The position numbers were made by a program, and so were the translations under genes. A DNA stretch of 64,000 nucleotides from Arthrobacter pascens (lineage in GTDB: Bacteria > Actinomycetota > Actinomycetes > Actinomycetales > Micrococcaceae): positions 4,154,001 to 4,218,000 of the forward strand of contig NZ_JAUSWY010000001.1 of the NCBI RefSeq assembly GCF_030815585.1, read 5' to 3'. Shown in pieces: positions 8,507 through 17,341 of the stretch; the stretch's first letter is position 1, and every line of letters starts with the position of its first letter. The notes beneath the pieces were generated by a model that was not told the DNA's origin, made no database searches, and saw only the letters and a program-made list of their open reading frames with translations.

Positions 8507-9576
8507 TATGCCGTCACCGGGGCGTGGGCGTCGATCGCGGTCAGGACGGCCGCGGTGAATTCCGACGTCGACGAGGTCCCGCCGACGTCGCGGGTGCTGT
8601 GACCATCGCGCAGGGCGGACTCGAATGCTGACTGAAGGTGCGCGGCCGCGTCGGGGTGGCCGAGGTGCTCCAGCATCATCGCTCCGGACCAGATCTGGCC
8701 CACCGGGTTGGCCAGGCCCTTCCCGGCAATGTCCGGGGCCGAACCGTGGACCGGTTCGAACAGGGACGGGAAATCACCCTCCGGGTTCAGGTTGGCGCTG
8801 GGCGCGACGCCGATGGAGCCGGTTACGGCACTGCCGAGGTCCGAGAGGATGTCACCGAGAAGGTTGGAGGCCACAATGACATCCAGCGTCCAGGGCTTCA
8901 GGACCAGGTGCGCCGCCAGGGCATCCACCAACTCGTGGGTCACGGTCACCCCCGGATATTGCCTGGCGGTTTCCTCGATCACTTCGTCCCAGAAGGGCAT
9001 GGTGTGGATAATGCCGTTGCTCTTCGTGGCGGACGTCAGCCTGCCCTGGCGGGAAGCAGCAAGAGACGCGGCGAAGTGGGCGGCACGCGAGACTCCCAGG
9101 CGGGTGAAGATGGTTTCCTGCACGGCAGTCTCGTGCGGCAGGCCGCGATACATCCGCCCGCCGACCTCGGAGTACTCGCCTTCGTTGTTTTCGCGGACGA
9201 TCAGGATGTCGATCGGCTTGTCAGACGCGAGAGGCGAGGTCACGCCGTCGAGCGTTCTGACCGGGCGGAGGTTGATGTACTGCTGGAACTCCCGGCGGAT
9301 CGGGATCAGCAGACCCCACAGCGATTCCGTGTCCGGAACCTCCGGGGAGCCCACGGCGCCCAGGAAAATAGCGTCGTGCCTGGCGAGCTGGTCCAGCCCG
9401 TCGGCGGGCATCATGCGCCCGTTCCGGCCGTAGTAGTCCGATCCCCAGTCGAAATAGGTGAACGCCAGGTTCAGCCCGTGAATACCGGCGATCCGCTCGA
9501 GGCATGTGATGGCCGCGGGGACGACTTCTTTGCCGATGCCATCCCCGGCGATCACTGCGATGCTGTGCGTGCTCAA
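8506..9576 (-). CDS. tartrate/D-malate (beta-decarboxylating) dehydrogenase
   Basis: About 356 residues of the isocitrate/isopropylmalate dehydrogenase family, TtuC/DmlA branch. Motifs: IAVIAGDGIGKEVV at the N-terminus, the substrate arginines in INLRPVRTL, VRENNEGEYSEVGGR, and the metal/NAD region ASNLLGDILSDLGSAVTGSIGVAPSAN with FEPVHGSAPDIAGKG. Such enzymes oxidise tartrate, D-malate or isopropylmalate and decarboxylate. I take TTG 9576 as the start: it overlaps the TGA of the aldehyde dehydrogenase upstream, and homology begins right there. The frame stays open further upstream but is shadow sequence. Confidence 0.85.
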   Translation of the reverse strand: MSTHSIAVIAGDGIGKEVVPAAITCLERIAGIHGLNLAFTYFDWGSDYYGRNGRMMPADGLDQLARHDAIFLGAVGSPEVPDTESLWGLLIPIRREFQQYINLRPVRTLDGVTSPLASDKPIDILIVRENNEGEYSEVGGRMYRGLPHETAVQETIFTRLGVSRAAHFAASLAASRQGRLTSATKSNGIIHTMPFWDEVIEETARQYPGVTVTHELVDALAAHLVLKPWTLDVIVASNLLGDILSDLGSAVTGSIGVAPSANLNPEGDFPSLFEPVHGSAPDIAGKGLANPVGQIWSGAMMLEHLGHPDAAAHLQSAFESALRDGHSTRDVGGTSSTSEFTAAVLTAIDAHAPVTA

Positions 9577-11117
9577 GGTGTGGTCCGCCCCGGTAGCCCG
9601 CCCAGCTGCTGCCAGCGTGACCCCGCCCCTGTGAGGTTGATGATGGTGTTTTTGGGTTCGGTCATCTCGCGGACCGCGTGCCGGACGCCTTCCCGGCCCA
9701 CACCGGATTTCTTGAAGCCGCCGAACGGCATGGAGTCGATCCGGACGTCGCTGGTCTCGTTGATGACTACGGCGCCGACGTGCAATTTCTCCGCGATGGC
9801 CAGGGCGAGGTCGATGGACTGCGTGAAGACCCCGGCCTGGAGGCCGTACTCGGTGTTGTTGGCCGCATACACGGCGTCCTGGACCTCGATGAACGGCAGG
9901 ATGCTGACCACCGGTCCGAAGACTTCCTCCCGGATCACCCGGCATTCCGAGGGCACATCGGTCAGGACAGTCGGCTCGTAGTACGCGTTCCGGCGCTGCC
10001 CGCCGGCGTGCACGGTGGCGCCGGCCGCCTTGGCTTCTTCCACCCATAGCTCCACACGCTTGGCCTCGGCCTCGGAAATCAGCGGCCCGACGTCGGTGCC
10101 CCGGTCAAGCTTCGGCCCGGTCTTGAGCGCCTTGGTACCGGTGGTGACCCGCTCCAGGACCTGGTCAAACAGCGAAATGTGCACGTAGACGCGCTGCACG
10201 GAAAGGCAGTTCTGACCTGCGACCCCGAAGGCTCCGGCCACGATCGCGTCGGCGGCGGCTTCTGCGTCGGCGTCGGCGCAGACAACCGTGGCGTTATTCC
10301 CGCCGAGCTCCGACAGGATCTTCTTCGCCCCGGCCGCGGCGGCGATGCGTTCTGCCGTGGCAGGGCCTCCGGTGAAGGAAATCAGGTCCACGCGCTCGTT
10401 GGTCACCAGCGCTTCGGAAACGCCGGGACCGGTGACGATCGCGGCGATGCGGCCCGACGGGACGCCCGCCTCGAGCAGCAGTTGGACAAAGGCCAGCCCG
10501 GTCAGCGGGGTGCGCGTGGAAGGCTTCAGCACGACGCCGTTGCCCCCGATGATTGCCGGGCCCAGCTTGTGCGCCACCAGGTTCAGCGGATCATTGAACG
10601 GCGTGATCGCCGCAACGATCCCCACCGGCTTGCGGCTGTACCAGCCGATCTTGCCAGCACCGGCCATGCTGTCCTCAAAACCCAGGGTCTCCCCCGTGAG
10701 CTCCTCGGAGGCCGCGGCGGAGAGCCGCAGGGTTTCAATGCAGCGGCGCACTTCGCGCTCCGCCTCATTGATGGTCTTACTGCTCTCGGCAGCGATGATG
10801 TTGGCGAACCGCTCAGCCTGCTCCCCCAAAAGCAGCACTGCCGTTTCAAGTGCCTGCCGGCGGGCGCGCAACGGCCACTCGTCCGCCTGGAGATGGCGAT
10901 CGATGTGGGCGATGGCACGCTCCACGTCCTGCGACGTGGAGGTGCACACCCGTCCGAGCAGGACACCGTCTTCAGGATCCCGCACCTCCAAGGTCAGCTC
11001 GGCGCTCTGCCATTTCCCTTCGATAAAAGCTCCCCCGGGAAGGTTGGCAAATCGTGCGCGCCTGTATGCAGTTTCCTCTGTTTTTGGGCGCGCTTCAGCG
11101 ACCGTTGATGATGACAT
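9573..11117 (-). CDS. aldehyde dehydrogenase family protein
   Basis: A 514-residue NAD(P)-linked aldehyde dehydrogenase. Catalytic Cys is in FGVAGQNCLSVQRV, and the general base Glu is in ILSELGGNNATVV; ITPFNDPLNLVAHKLGPAIIGGNGVVLKPSTRTPLT marks the cofactor site. It resembles the lactaldehyde or sulfolactaldehyde-type branch more than MmsA or GabD. AAGGG precedes ATG 11117. It follows the amino acid oxidase gene by 34 bases, so it plausibly oxidises the aldehyde made by that oxidase. The true substrate is unknown. Confidence 0.87.
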   Translation of the reverse strand: MSSSTVAEARPKTEETAYRRARFANLPGGAFIEGKWQSAELTLEVRDPEDGVLLGRVCTSTSQDVERAIAHIDRHLQADEWPLRARRQALETAVLLLGEQAERFANIIAAESSKTINEAEREVRRCIETLRLSAAASEELTGETLGFEDSMAGAGKIGWYSRKPVGIVAAITPFNDPLNLVAHKLGPAIIGGNGVVLKPSTRTPLTGLAFVQLLLEAGVPSGRIAAIVTGPGVSEALVTNERVDLISFTGGPATAERIAAAAGAKKILSELGGNNATVVCADADAEAAADAIVAGAFGVAGQNCLSVQRVYVHISLFDQVLERVTTGTKALKTGPKLDRGTDVGPLISEAEAKRVELWVEEAKAAGATVHAGGQRRNAYYEPTVLTDVPSECRVIREEVFGPVVSILPFIEVQDAVYAANNTEYGLQAGVFTQSIDLALAIAEKLHVGAVVINETSDVRIDSMPFGGFKKSGVGREGVRHAVREMTEPKNTIINLTGAGSRWQQLGGLPGRTTP

Positions 11118-11151
11118 GGGGACCCTTATCTTGCCTGTTGGTGAGAAACGT

Positions 11152-12429
11152 CTACTTGACTCGGTCGATAATTTTTGCCGCTGCGCCGATGAAGGGCAGG
11201 AACCACGGCGGGCCGAAGTGGCCCGGCACGGGAGGATTCTTCAGGTCTTCCCACACGTTGGCGCTCTTGTCACCGGCCATGTAGTGGGCCATCCGCTTCC
11301 CCATGTGGGCGGCCATCTGTACGCCGTGTCCGCTGTAGCAGAGGGAGTAGAAGAGGCCGTCATGCTGGCCCGCATGAACCATCTGGTCCATGGAGAGGTC
11401 CACCAGGCCGCCCCAGATGTAGTCCACCTTGGCGTTGGAGAGGTATGGGAAGAGTTCGAGCATGGCCTTGCGGAGAATCTCGGCGCTCTTGACGTCCGAG
11501 TCCGGGCTGGACAGCGCGAAACGGGCCCGGCCGCCGAAGAGCAGCCTGTTATCCGGGGTGATCCGGAAATAGTAGGTCAGCATCTTGCTGTCCGAGGCCT
11601 GGCGGCGGTTTGGCAGGATACGGTGGACCACGTCTTCGGGCAGCGGGTCAGTGACAATGATGAAGCTTCCCACCGGAATGACGCGGCGCTGCAGCCACGG
11701 GGTGATGTTGCCGGTGTAGCCGCTGGTAGCCACCAAAACCTGTTTGGCCCTGGTGATGCCCCGGGTGGTGTGCACGTCGTGCACGGTGCCGGAAACCTTT
11801 TTCAGCTCGGTTACTGCCGAGTTCTCGCAGATATCCGCCCCGGCGGCAACAGCCGCCCCGGCCAGGCCATGCACGAACTTCCCCACGTGCAGACCCGCCC
11901 CGAGCGGGTCAACCATCGCTCCCTGGTAGAAGTCCGTGCCGATTTCGCTGTGGATCTCGGATTTCGGGATAACTGTGACATGGTGATCTGCCAGTTTGGC
12001 CAGCTTTTCCTGCGACTTCAGGAAGCCCTCGTAGTGGGACTTGTGGAAGGCGAGCGAGAGCTTTCCAAAGCGGTTGTAATCGCAGTCGATGCCATTGTCA
12101 TGCACGAGCTTCTCGATGGTGTCGATGGCGTCGTTGTATTCCTGGAACATCTCCACGGCGCGGGTGGCGCCGTACCGCTTGACCGCGGTGCTGAAGCTGA
12201 TAGCCAACCCGGTCGTCGCCATTCCCCCATTACGTCCCGATGCGCCCCACCCAACAGTGTGGCGTTCGAAAACGGCAACGCTCGCGCCCTGCTTGGCAAA
12301 TTCAATGGCCGCGGACAGCCCGGTAAATCCGGCGCCGATGATTGCCACATCGACATTCTCCGGTACCGGAGTCTGCCGGTAGTCTCCGGATGCTTCGGCT
12401 GTGTCCAGCCAGTAAGGAATGAGTTTCAC
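11152..12429 (-). CDS. FAD-dependent amino acid/amine oxidoreductase (DAO family)
   Basis: A 425-residue flavoprotein of the DAO superfamily, resembling gamma-glutamylputrescine oxidase (PuuB) and DadA-like enzymes. The N-terminal Rossmann motif is VAIIGAGFTGLSAAIEFAKQGASVAVFE, followed by VGWGASGRNGGM. The C-terminal flavin segment is SLCYSGHGVQMAAHMGKRMA. Such enzymes oxidise secondary or primary amino groups to imines, which hydrolyse to an aldehyde or oxo acid plus amine. The start is GTG 12429, with GAAAGG about eight bases before it. It sits between the HAD hydrolase and an aldehyde dehydrogenase, a logical amine-oxidation pair. Confidence 0.87.
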   Translation of the reverse strand: MKLIPYWLDTAEASGDYRQTPVPENVDVAIIGAGFTGLSAAIEFAKQGASVAVFERHTVGWGASGRNGGMATTGLAISFSTAVKRYGATRAVEMFQEYNDAIDTIEKLVHDNGIDCDYNRFGKLSLAFHKSHYEGFLKSQEKLAKLADHHVTVIPKSEIHSEIGTDFYQGAMVDPLGAGLHVGKFVHGLAGAAVAAGADICENSAVTELKKVSGTVHDVHTTRGITRAKQVLVATSGYTGNITPWLQRRVIPVGSFIIVTDPLPEDVVHRILPNRRQASDSKMLTYYFRITPDNRLLFGGRARFALSSPDSDVKSAEILRKAMLELFPYLSNAKVDYIWGGLVDLSMDQMVHAGQHDGLFYSLCYSGHGVQMAAHMGKRMAHYMAGDKSANVWEDLKNPPVPGHFGPPWFLPFIGAAAKIIDRVK

Positions 12430-12456
12430 GGTTTGACCTTTCGCCTCGGAGTCGGT

Positions 12457-13131
12457 TTAGAGACCGAGGTGCTTGTTGATCTCGTCCAGGGATTTAGCAG
12501 TGTTGAGGTCATAGCCCGGGCCGATGGGGTCATAGCCACGGTCCAGCATCCAGAGGTTCCGGAAACCCATGTCGTGCATCGGATGCATGTCATAGCGTGT
12601 GTGCGACGAGATGTGCAGGAAGTCCTCCGGCTTGGCGTTCAGGGTGTCCAGCATGTACTCGAACGCCTGGTAGCGCGGCTTGTAGGCCTGGGCCTGCTCA
12701 GCGGTGAACACGGCGTGGAAGTCCGCGCCGAGCTTGGGAATGCTGATGTCCAGGAAGCTGGTGTCGGCGTTGGACAGAGCCACCAGCTGGTAGTTATCGC
12801 CCATGAGCTTCAGCGGTGCCGGCACGTCCTCGTGGGCAACCCAGCCGCGCACAGCCTCAGCGAACGCTGCGCCGGCGCCTTCGGTCGGCCCAATGCCCCA
12901 GCGCTTGCACACCCGGTCAAAGGAATCCTGGAGGATCGCCTCGTAGGGCTTGTAGTCGCCGCAGACCTCGTCGAACCGGTACCCGCGGAACTGCTTCTTG
13001 AAGGCAGGCCACTGCTCTTCTGAGATGCGGCCATCGAGCAGGCGACGCGTGGTCGGATCAATGTCGAAGTTGATGAGAGTGCCGTAGATATCAAAAGAGA
13101 TGTACTTCGGCCGGAGGTTCGTGTCTGCCAT
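12457..13131 (-). CDS. haloacid dehalogenase type II / HAD hydrolase
   Basis: A 224-residue HAD-superfamily protein. Motif I is ISFDIYGTLINFD with nucleophile Asp14; motif II is VALSNADTS; motif III has the lysine in AYKPRYQ; the C-terminal acidic motif is SSHTRYDMHPMHDMGF. The overall form matches type II L-2-haloacid dehalogenases, which hydrolyse 2-haloacids to D-2-hydroxyacids. The same fold covers phosphatases, so dehalogenation is only a family suggestion. It is the first gene of the eight-gene minus-strand operon. A predicted GntR operator lies about 140 bases upstream. Confidence 0.82.
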   Translation of the reverse strand: MADTNLRPKYISFDIYGTLINFDIDPTTRRLLDGRISEEQWPAFKKQFRGYRFDEVCGDYKPYEAILQDSFDRVCKRWGIGPTEGAGAAFAEAVRGWVAHEDVPAPLKLMGDNYQLVALSNADTSFLDISIPKLGADFHAVFTAEQAQAYKPRYQAFEYMLDTLNAKPEDFLHISSHTRYDMHPMHDMGFRNLWMLDRGYDPIGPGYDLNTAKSLDEINKHLGL

Positions 13132-13272
13132 GATTCGTCCGTTTCATTCGGTCTTGAACGGGAGGCCCGGATGTATGGCCTGCCGCTTTCCTGTGGTCTG
13201 CGCCAGCGGGTTCCTGGGGTTCATCAGGGCTTCTTTGCCGGCTCTTCTCGACTCTAGATCCGATGATTGTAG

Positions 13273-13284
13273 ATTGTCAACAGT
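13273..13284 (-). promoter_or_regulatory. predicted GntR operator before the HAD-to-ADH operon
   Basis: The minus strand reads ACTGTTGACAAT followed by CTACAA, one mismatch from the palindrome ATTGT-NN-ACAAT. The stretch GTTGACAATCTACAA is identical to that around the gabT site at 17303. TTGACA in the site may be the -35 box, with TCTAGA 16 bases on as a possible -10. The rest of the 360-base gap 13132-13491 is AT-rich and holds only this and the site at 13347. Confidence 0.6.
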
Positions 13285-13346
13285 TCTTAGTGAGATTCTT
13301 TCGCAACTAGTGAGCAGATGAAAAATAGTCAATTTATTTATCGTCA

Positions 13347-13358
13347 ATTGTTGACAAT
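13347..13358 (+). promoter_or_regulatory. predicted GntR operator before the first ABC transporter operon
   Basis: The perfect palindrome ATTGTTGACAAT. It contains TTGACA. After 14 further bases comes GTTGCATTG, and the same operator-N14-GTTGCATTG layout recurs at the second transporter (20958). This suggests an operator overlapping the -35 box of a conserved promoter. Confidence 0.7.
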
Positions 13359-13491
13359 CAGCGATCTTGACTGTTGCATTGCTTTAGATGCGGAACGAGA
13401 TCCTGATCACAACCGCATGGAAGCAATACCCAAAGACTGCCCCCAATCTCAGCAAATCAACAACAGCTGAAACCATTCGAAGGGAAGCACC

Positions 13492-14421
13492 ATGAAGACC
13501 ATCAACAAAGTTCAGACCGCAGCCGCAGGGCTCGCCGTCGTTTTCGCCTTGAGCGCCTGTGGCGGCGCGGCCACCGGCACTCCGGGATCTGAGGAAACTA
13601 AGTCACTCACCAACAACACCACCGACGTCTCGGAGGGTGTTCAGCCGGATGCGGCTGCCGTGGCACTGCTGCCGCAGTCCTTCAAGGACAAGGGCGAGTT
13701 GACGGTCGCGATGGACCTGCACTACCCGCCGACGACGTTCCTTGCGGAGGACAACCAGACCCCGATCGGGCTCAACCCGGACATCGCCCGCTTGGTAGCG
13801 AAGAAGCTTGACCTGAAGCTGAAGTTCGTGGACACGAAGTTCGACACGATCGTCCCCGGACTCGACGGTGGCCGATACGATTTCACCGCCACGACCATGT
13901 CCAAGACCGAGGAGCGGCTCAAGGTCCTGGACATGATCGACTACTTCAAGGCCGGCACCTCTGTGGCTGCGGCCGCGGGGAACCCGCTGAACCTCACCGT
14001 GGAGACACTGTGCGGGAAGAACATCGCCGTCACCCAGGGTTCGACCGGCCAGCTCAAGCGCCTCCCGGCCCTGAACGAGCAGACCTGCACCTCCAAGGGA
14101 CAGCCGGCGATCAATGCCGTGACGCTGCCCAACGTCCAGGAGGCCCTGACCCAGCTGCACTCCAAGCGGATCGACGGCGTCCTCTATGACACGACCTCGC
14201 TCGCGTGGGCAGAGAAGCAGCAGCCGGGCTCCTTCACCATCATCGGCCAGGTCAACGTCGGCAACAGCGACGTGACCGCCGTCGGACTGAAGAAGGGCTC
14301 GCCGCTGACCCCGGCCTTCCAGACAGCGCTCCAGTCCGTCCTTGGGACCCCGGAGTACAAGGAGTCCCTGGAGACCTGGGGTCTGGACTCCGGGGCCATC
14401 ACCGACGCCAAGCTGAACTAG
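13492..14421 (+). CDS. amino acid ABC transporter substrate-binding lipoprotein, copy 1
   Basis: A 309-residue family 3 solute-binding protein. It has a lipoprotein signal (hydrophobic run ending in ALSACGG, lipidation Cys near residue 23) and a bilobed domain starting at KGELTVAMDLHYPPTTF, with GLNPDIARLVAKKL, GGRYDFTATTMSKTEERLKVLDMIDYF and a late KRIDGVLYDTTS. It would bind a polar amino acid or related amine outside the membrane. AAGGGA precedes the ATG. It starts the operon with permease, ATPase and flavin oxidase genes and is divergent from the catabolic operon. A close paralogue lies at 21041. Confidence 0.9.
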   Translation: MKTINKVQTAAAGLAVVFALSACGGAATGTPGSEETKSLTNNTTDVSEGVQPDAAAVALLPQSFKDKGELTVAMDLHYPPTTFLAEDNQTPIGLNPDIARLVAKKLDLKLKFVDTKFDTIVPGLDGGRYDFTATTMSKTEERLKVLDMIDYFKAGTSVAAAAGNPLNLTVETLCGKNIAVTQGSTGQLKRLPALNEQTCTSKGQPAINAVTLPNVQEALTQLHSKRIDGVLYDTTSLAWAEKQQPGSFTIIGQVNVGNSDVTAVGLKKGSPLTPAFQTALQSVLGTPEYKESLETWGLDSGAITDAKLN

Positions 14422-14433
14422 CGGGGCGCCATT

Positions 14434-15366
14434 ATGGTCACAGCTACCAACAGAGAAAGTAGAACAACGGTGAGCAGCATTGATCCAGCCCTCAAGCCAC
14501 GGCTTCGGCTTCGGACCCGCTCCGAGTACGCGGGATGGGTCCTCAGCATTCTCCTCGGCATCGGGATCCTCACCTCCGTCCTGACCAACCCGAACTTCAA
14601 GTGGGGTGTGGTGGCCCAGTACTTCACGCATGAATCCATTCTTCGTGGTCTGATGCTCACCATTTTCCTCACGGTTGCGAGCATGACTTTGGGAACGCTG
14701 CTGGGGCTGGGCCTGGCGATCATGCGTTCCTCCAAGGTGAAGCCGGTTTCCATCGCCGCGGGACTCTACATCACGCTGTTCCGCGGCACCCCGGTCCTGG
14801 TGCAGCTGATCTTCTGGTTCAACATCTCCGCCCTCTACCCGGACCTGTTCATCGGCATCCCGTTCACGGACATCGGCACCGCCGTGGACATGAATGCGAT
14901 CATGGGGCCGATCACCGCGGCCTTGGTGGGCCTGACCCTCAATGAGGCCGCCTACATGGCCGAGATCATCCGCGGCGGGTTCTCCTCAGTGGGCAAGGGC
15001 CAGCTCGAGGCCGCCGACTCCCTGGGGATGAGCGCCGGCATGAGGATGCGCAAGGTCATCATCCCCCAGGCGATGCCTTCCATCATCCCCGCGACCGGTA
15101 ACCAGGTCATCGGCATGTTCAAGGGAACCTCCCTGGTCAGCGTCCTCGGTGTGGCCGAGCTGCTCCAAAGCGCGCAGCTCATTTATGCCCGCACCTACGA
15201 GACCATCCCGCTGCTGTTGGTTGCCAGCCTCTGGTACCTCGTGATGACCCTGCTGCTGAGTTACCCGCAGTCCAAGCTCGAGCAGAAATACTCCCGTTCA
15301 GCCTCCCGGCTTCCCCGGAAAGCGAAACCCGTTGTGCTGACTGACCCGGAAGGCGCTGCCCGATGA
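14434..15366 (+). CDS. amino acid ABC transporter permease, copy 1
   Basis: A 310-residue HisM/GlnP-type inner-membrane permease. Hydrophobic segments are spread along the chain. The ATPase-docking EAA loop reads [30 protein letters not shown], and [14 protein letters not shown] and [14 protein letters not shown] are typical of the polar amino acid family. An alternative start is GTG 14470; similarity to the paralogue at 22004 begins only there. It lies 12 bases after the binding-protein gene, and its end overlaps the ATPase start. Confidence 0.88.
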   Translation: MVTATNRESRTTVSSIDPALKPRLRLRTRSEYAGWVLSILLGIGILTSVLTNPNFKWGVVAQYFTHESILRGLMLTIFLTVASMTLGTLLGLGLAIMRSSKVKPVSIAAGLYITLFRGTPVLVQLIFWFNISALYPDLFIGIPFTDIGTAVDMNAIMGPITAALVGLTLNEAAYMAEIIRGGFSSVGKGQLEAADSLGMSAGMRMRKVIIPQAMPSIIPATGNQVIGMFKGTSLVSVLGVAELLQSAQLIYARTYETIPLLLVASLWYLVMTLLLSYPQSKLEQKYSRSASRLPRKAKPVVLTDPEGAAR

Positions 15367-16130
15367 GCAACGACGGCACCATTCTTGCCCAGAAAATCCG
15401 AAAGTCCTTCGGACCCAAAACAGTCCTCAAAGACATCAACCTGGAGATCGCCAGCGGAGAGATCTGCTGCATCATCGGCCCCAGCGGCTCCGGCAAATCC
15501 ACCATCCTGCGCTGCATCAACGGCCTGGAAACCGTGGACTCAGGAGTCCTGAAAGTCAACGGCGAAGACTTCGGCTACTACGAAACCGACACCGCCTACC
15601 ACGCCCTGCCACCCAAAAAACTCGCTGAGCAGCGCACCAGGGTCGGCATGGTGTTCCAGTCCTTCAACCTCTTCCCCAACATGACCGCCCAGGAAAACAT
15701 CATGTCCGGACCCGTCCTGGTCAAAGGCCAGGACAAGAAACAGGCCGGCAAGCGGGCGCACGAACTGCTCGCCAGCGTCGGACTGGCCGGGTTCGGGGAC
15801 TACTACCCCGCCCAGCTCTCCGGCGGGCAGCAGCAGCGCGTGGCGATCGCACGGTCCCTGGCCATGGACCCGGAGATCATGCTCTTCGATGAACCGACCT
15901 CAGCACTGGACCCCGAAAAAGTCGGCGAAGTCCTGGCGGTCATGAAGCAGCTCGCCAAAAAGGGCATGACCATGGTCGTCGTCACCCACGAAATGGGCTT
16001 CGCCCGCGAAGTGGCCGACTCGCTGATCTTCATGGACGACGGCTACGTCGTTGAACGCGGAGATGCCCGCGAGGTTCTTTCCAACCCGCAGGAAGCCCGC
16101 ACCCAGGCCTTCCTGGAACAGGTGCTCTAA
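15363..16130 (+). CDS. amino acid ABC transporter ATP-binding protein, copy 1
   Basis: A 255-residue ABC ATPase of the GlnQ/HisP type. Walker A is GPSGSGKST, the Q-loop lies in [12 protein letters not shown], the signature is [17 protein letters not shown], Walker B is [14 protein letters not shown], and the H-loop is [10 protein letters not shown]. It powers uptake by the permease encoded just upstream, whose stop overlaps this ATG (ATGA). Much of its DNA is nearly identical to the second copy at 22897, notably the first 180 bases. Confidence 0.93.
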   Translation: MSNDGTILAQKIRKSFGPKTVLKDINLEIASGEICCIIGPSGSGKSTILRCINGLETVDSGVLKVNGEDFGYYETDTAYHALPPKKLAEQRTRVGMVFQSFNLFPNMTAQENIMSGPVLVKGQDKKQAGKRAHELLASVGLAGFGDYYPAQLSGGQQQRVAIARSLAMDPEIMLFDEPTSALDPEKVGEVLAVMKQLAKKGMTMVVVTHEMGFAREVADSLIFMDDGYVVERGDAREVLSNPQEARTQAFLEQVL

Positions 16131-16132
16131 CC

Positions 16133-17266
16133 ATGGACGGAAAGCTCGCCGTCATCGGCCTGGGCAGCATCGGATCCATGGCCCTCTGGCAGGCCTCCCG
16201 CCTGTCCGATTCCGTCACCGGCTTCGAGGCCCAGGCACCCGCCCATGCCCGCAGTGCCGTGGGCGGGGACACCCGGCTCTTCCGCATGCTCTACCGCGGA
16301 GTGCCTGACTTCTACCCCATCCTGGAGCGTTCACGGGATCTCTGGGCCGAACTCGAAGCCGAAACCGGCCAGAACATCCTGACCCGCTGCGGCGGACTCT
16401 CCATCGGCACCAAAGATGGGCCCTACATCCCCCCGCTCCTGGAAACCACCAGGACCAACGGCGCCGAACACGAAATCCTCAGCCGCGAGGAGATGGCCCA
16501 ACGCTACCCGCAGCACAACCTCCGCCCGGACGACGTCGCCGTCTACGACCCCCACGGCGGCGCCCTGCGCACCGACCGTGCGGTCACGGCGGCGGTTGCA
16601 GCCGCCCAGTCGAACGGCGCAACGATCCACACCAACACACCGATCGACAGCATCATGGAAACCGGCGATGGCGTGGTCATCACCTCCGGCGGGAAAACCT
16701 GGACCTTCGAAAACGTCATCGTCTCCTCAGGCGGCTGGTCCCAGCGCCTGATGCCCGACTACCTGAAGGCGGCAACGGAGATCAAACGGTGCTACCTGTC
16801 CTGGTTTGTCGCCCGGGACGCAGCGGAGTTCACGCCGGAGAAGTTTCCCATTTTCATCCGGATCTCCGGGGACCGCTCCATGTACGGCGCTCCCGCCGTC
16901 GATGGGGCGACCGTCAAGGCAACCCTTGATGGCAGGGGAGCACCAACACCGCAGGCGGATTCGGTCCCCCGGGACCTAACACCCGCGGAAATCTCGGAAA
17001 CCATGGACACGGTCACTGAATTCTTCCCCGGGCTGTTCCCCAACATTGTTCGCTCGGATGCCTTTCCGGACCTCTTCACCTCGGATGGGAAGCCTCTGAT
17101 CGGACACCTGAACGACCAGAGCAAAATCTACCTCGCCACGGGCTTTTCCGGCGGGGGCTTCAAAATGGCTACGGGTTACGGAGAGATCGCCGCAACCGAA
17201 GCCTTGAGCAAGCGGACCTTTGAGGGCCTGGATTTCGTCAGGCCCGAACGTTTCAAGACGAGCTAG
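16133..17266 (+). CDS. FAD-dependent oxidase, sarcosine/N-methyl-L-tryptophan oxidase-like, copy 1
   Basis: A 377-residue flavoenzyme of the monomeric sarcosine oxidase/MTOX group. The ADP-binding motif is LAVIGLGSIGSMALWQASR, followed by SAVGGDTRLFRMLYRG; the late flavin segment is LATGFSGGGFKMATGYGEIAA. Known members oxidise N-methyl or secondary amino acids, giving aldehyde and peroxide. The cysteine that holds FAD covalently in characterised members is absent: the matching region reads DAFPDLFTSDGKPLIG. The gene begins two bases after the ATPase stop, so the imported substrate is probably oxidised by this enzyme. Confidence 0.85.
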   Translation: MDGKLAVIGLGSIGSMALWQASRLSDSVTGFEAQAPAHARSAVGGDTRLFRMLYRGVPDFYPILERSRDLWAELEAETGQNILTRCGGLSIGTKDGPYIPPLLETTRTNGAEHEILSREEMAQRYPQHNLRPDDVAVYDPHGGALRTDRAVTAAVAAAQSNGATIHTNTPIDSIMETGDGVVITSGGKTWTFENVIVSSGGWSQRLMPDYLKAATEIKRCYLSWFVARDAAEFTPEKFPIFIRISGDRSMYGAPAVDGATVKATLDGRGAPTPQADSVPRDLTPAEISETMDTVTEFFPGLFPNIVRSDAFPDLFTSDGKPLIGHLNDQSKIYLATGFSGGGFKMATGYGEIAATEALSKRTFEGLDFVRPERFKTS

Positions 17267-17302
17267 CTCGCCAACAAGCACTTGATGCGGATCACTCCGC
17301 AC

Positions 17303-17314
17303 ATTGTTGACAAT
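17303..17314 (+). promoter_or_regulatory. predicted GntR operator before gabT
   Basis: The perfect palindrome ATTGTTGACAAT, 27 bases before the gabT start. TTGACA at 17307 could be the -35 box, with AAGTAT 17 bases later as a weak -10, which would give a very short leader. Confidence 0.65.
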
Positions 17315-17341
17315 CTACAACCCCTACGAAAGTATGAAGCC

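Noticed and set aside
10288-13023. 911-codon open frame on the plus strand
   Set aside because: It is antisense to the aldehyde dehydrogenase, amino acid oxidase and HAD genes, which carry clear catalytic motifs. Long mirror frames are expected in high-GC DNA.
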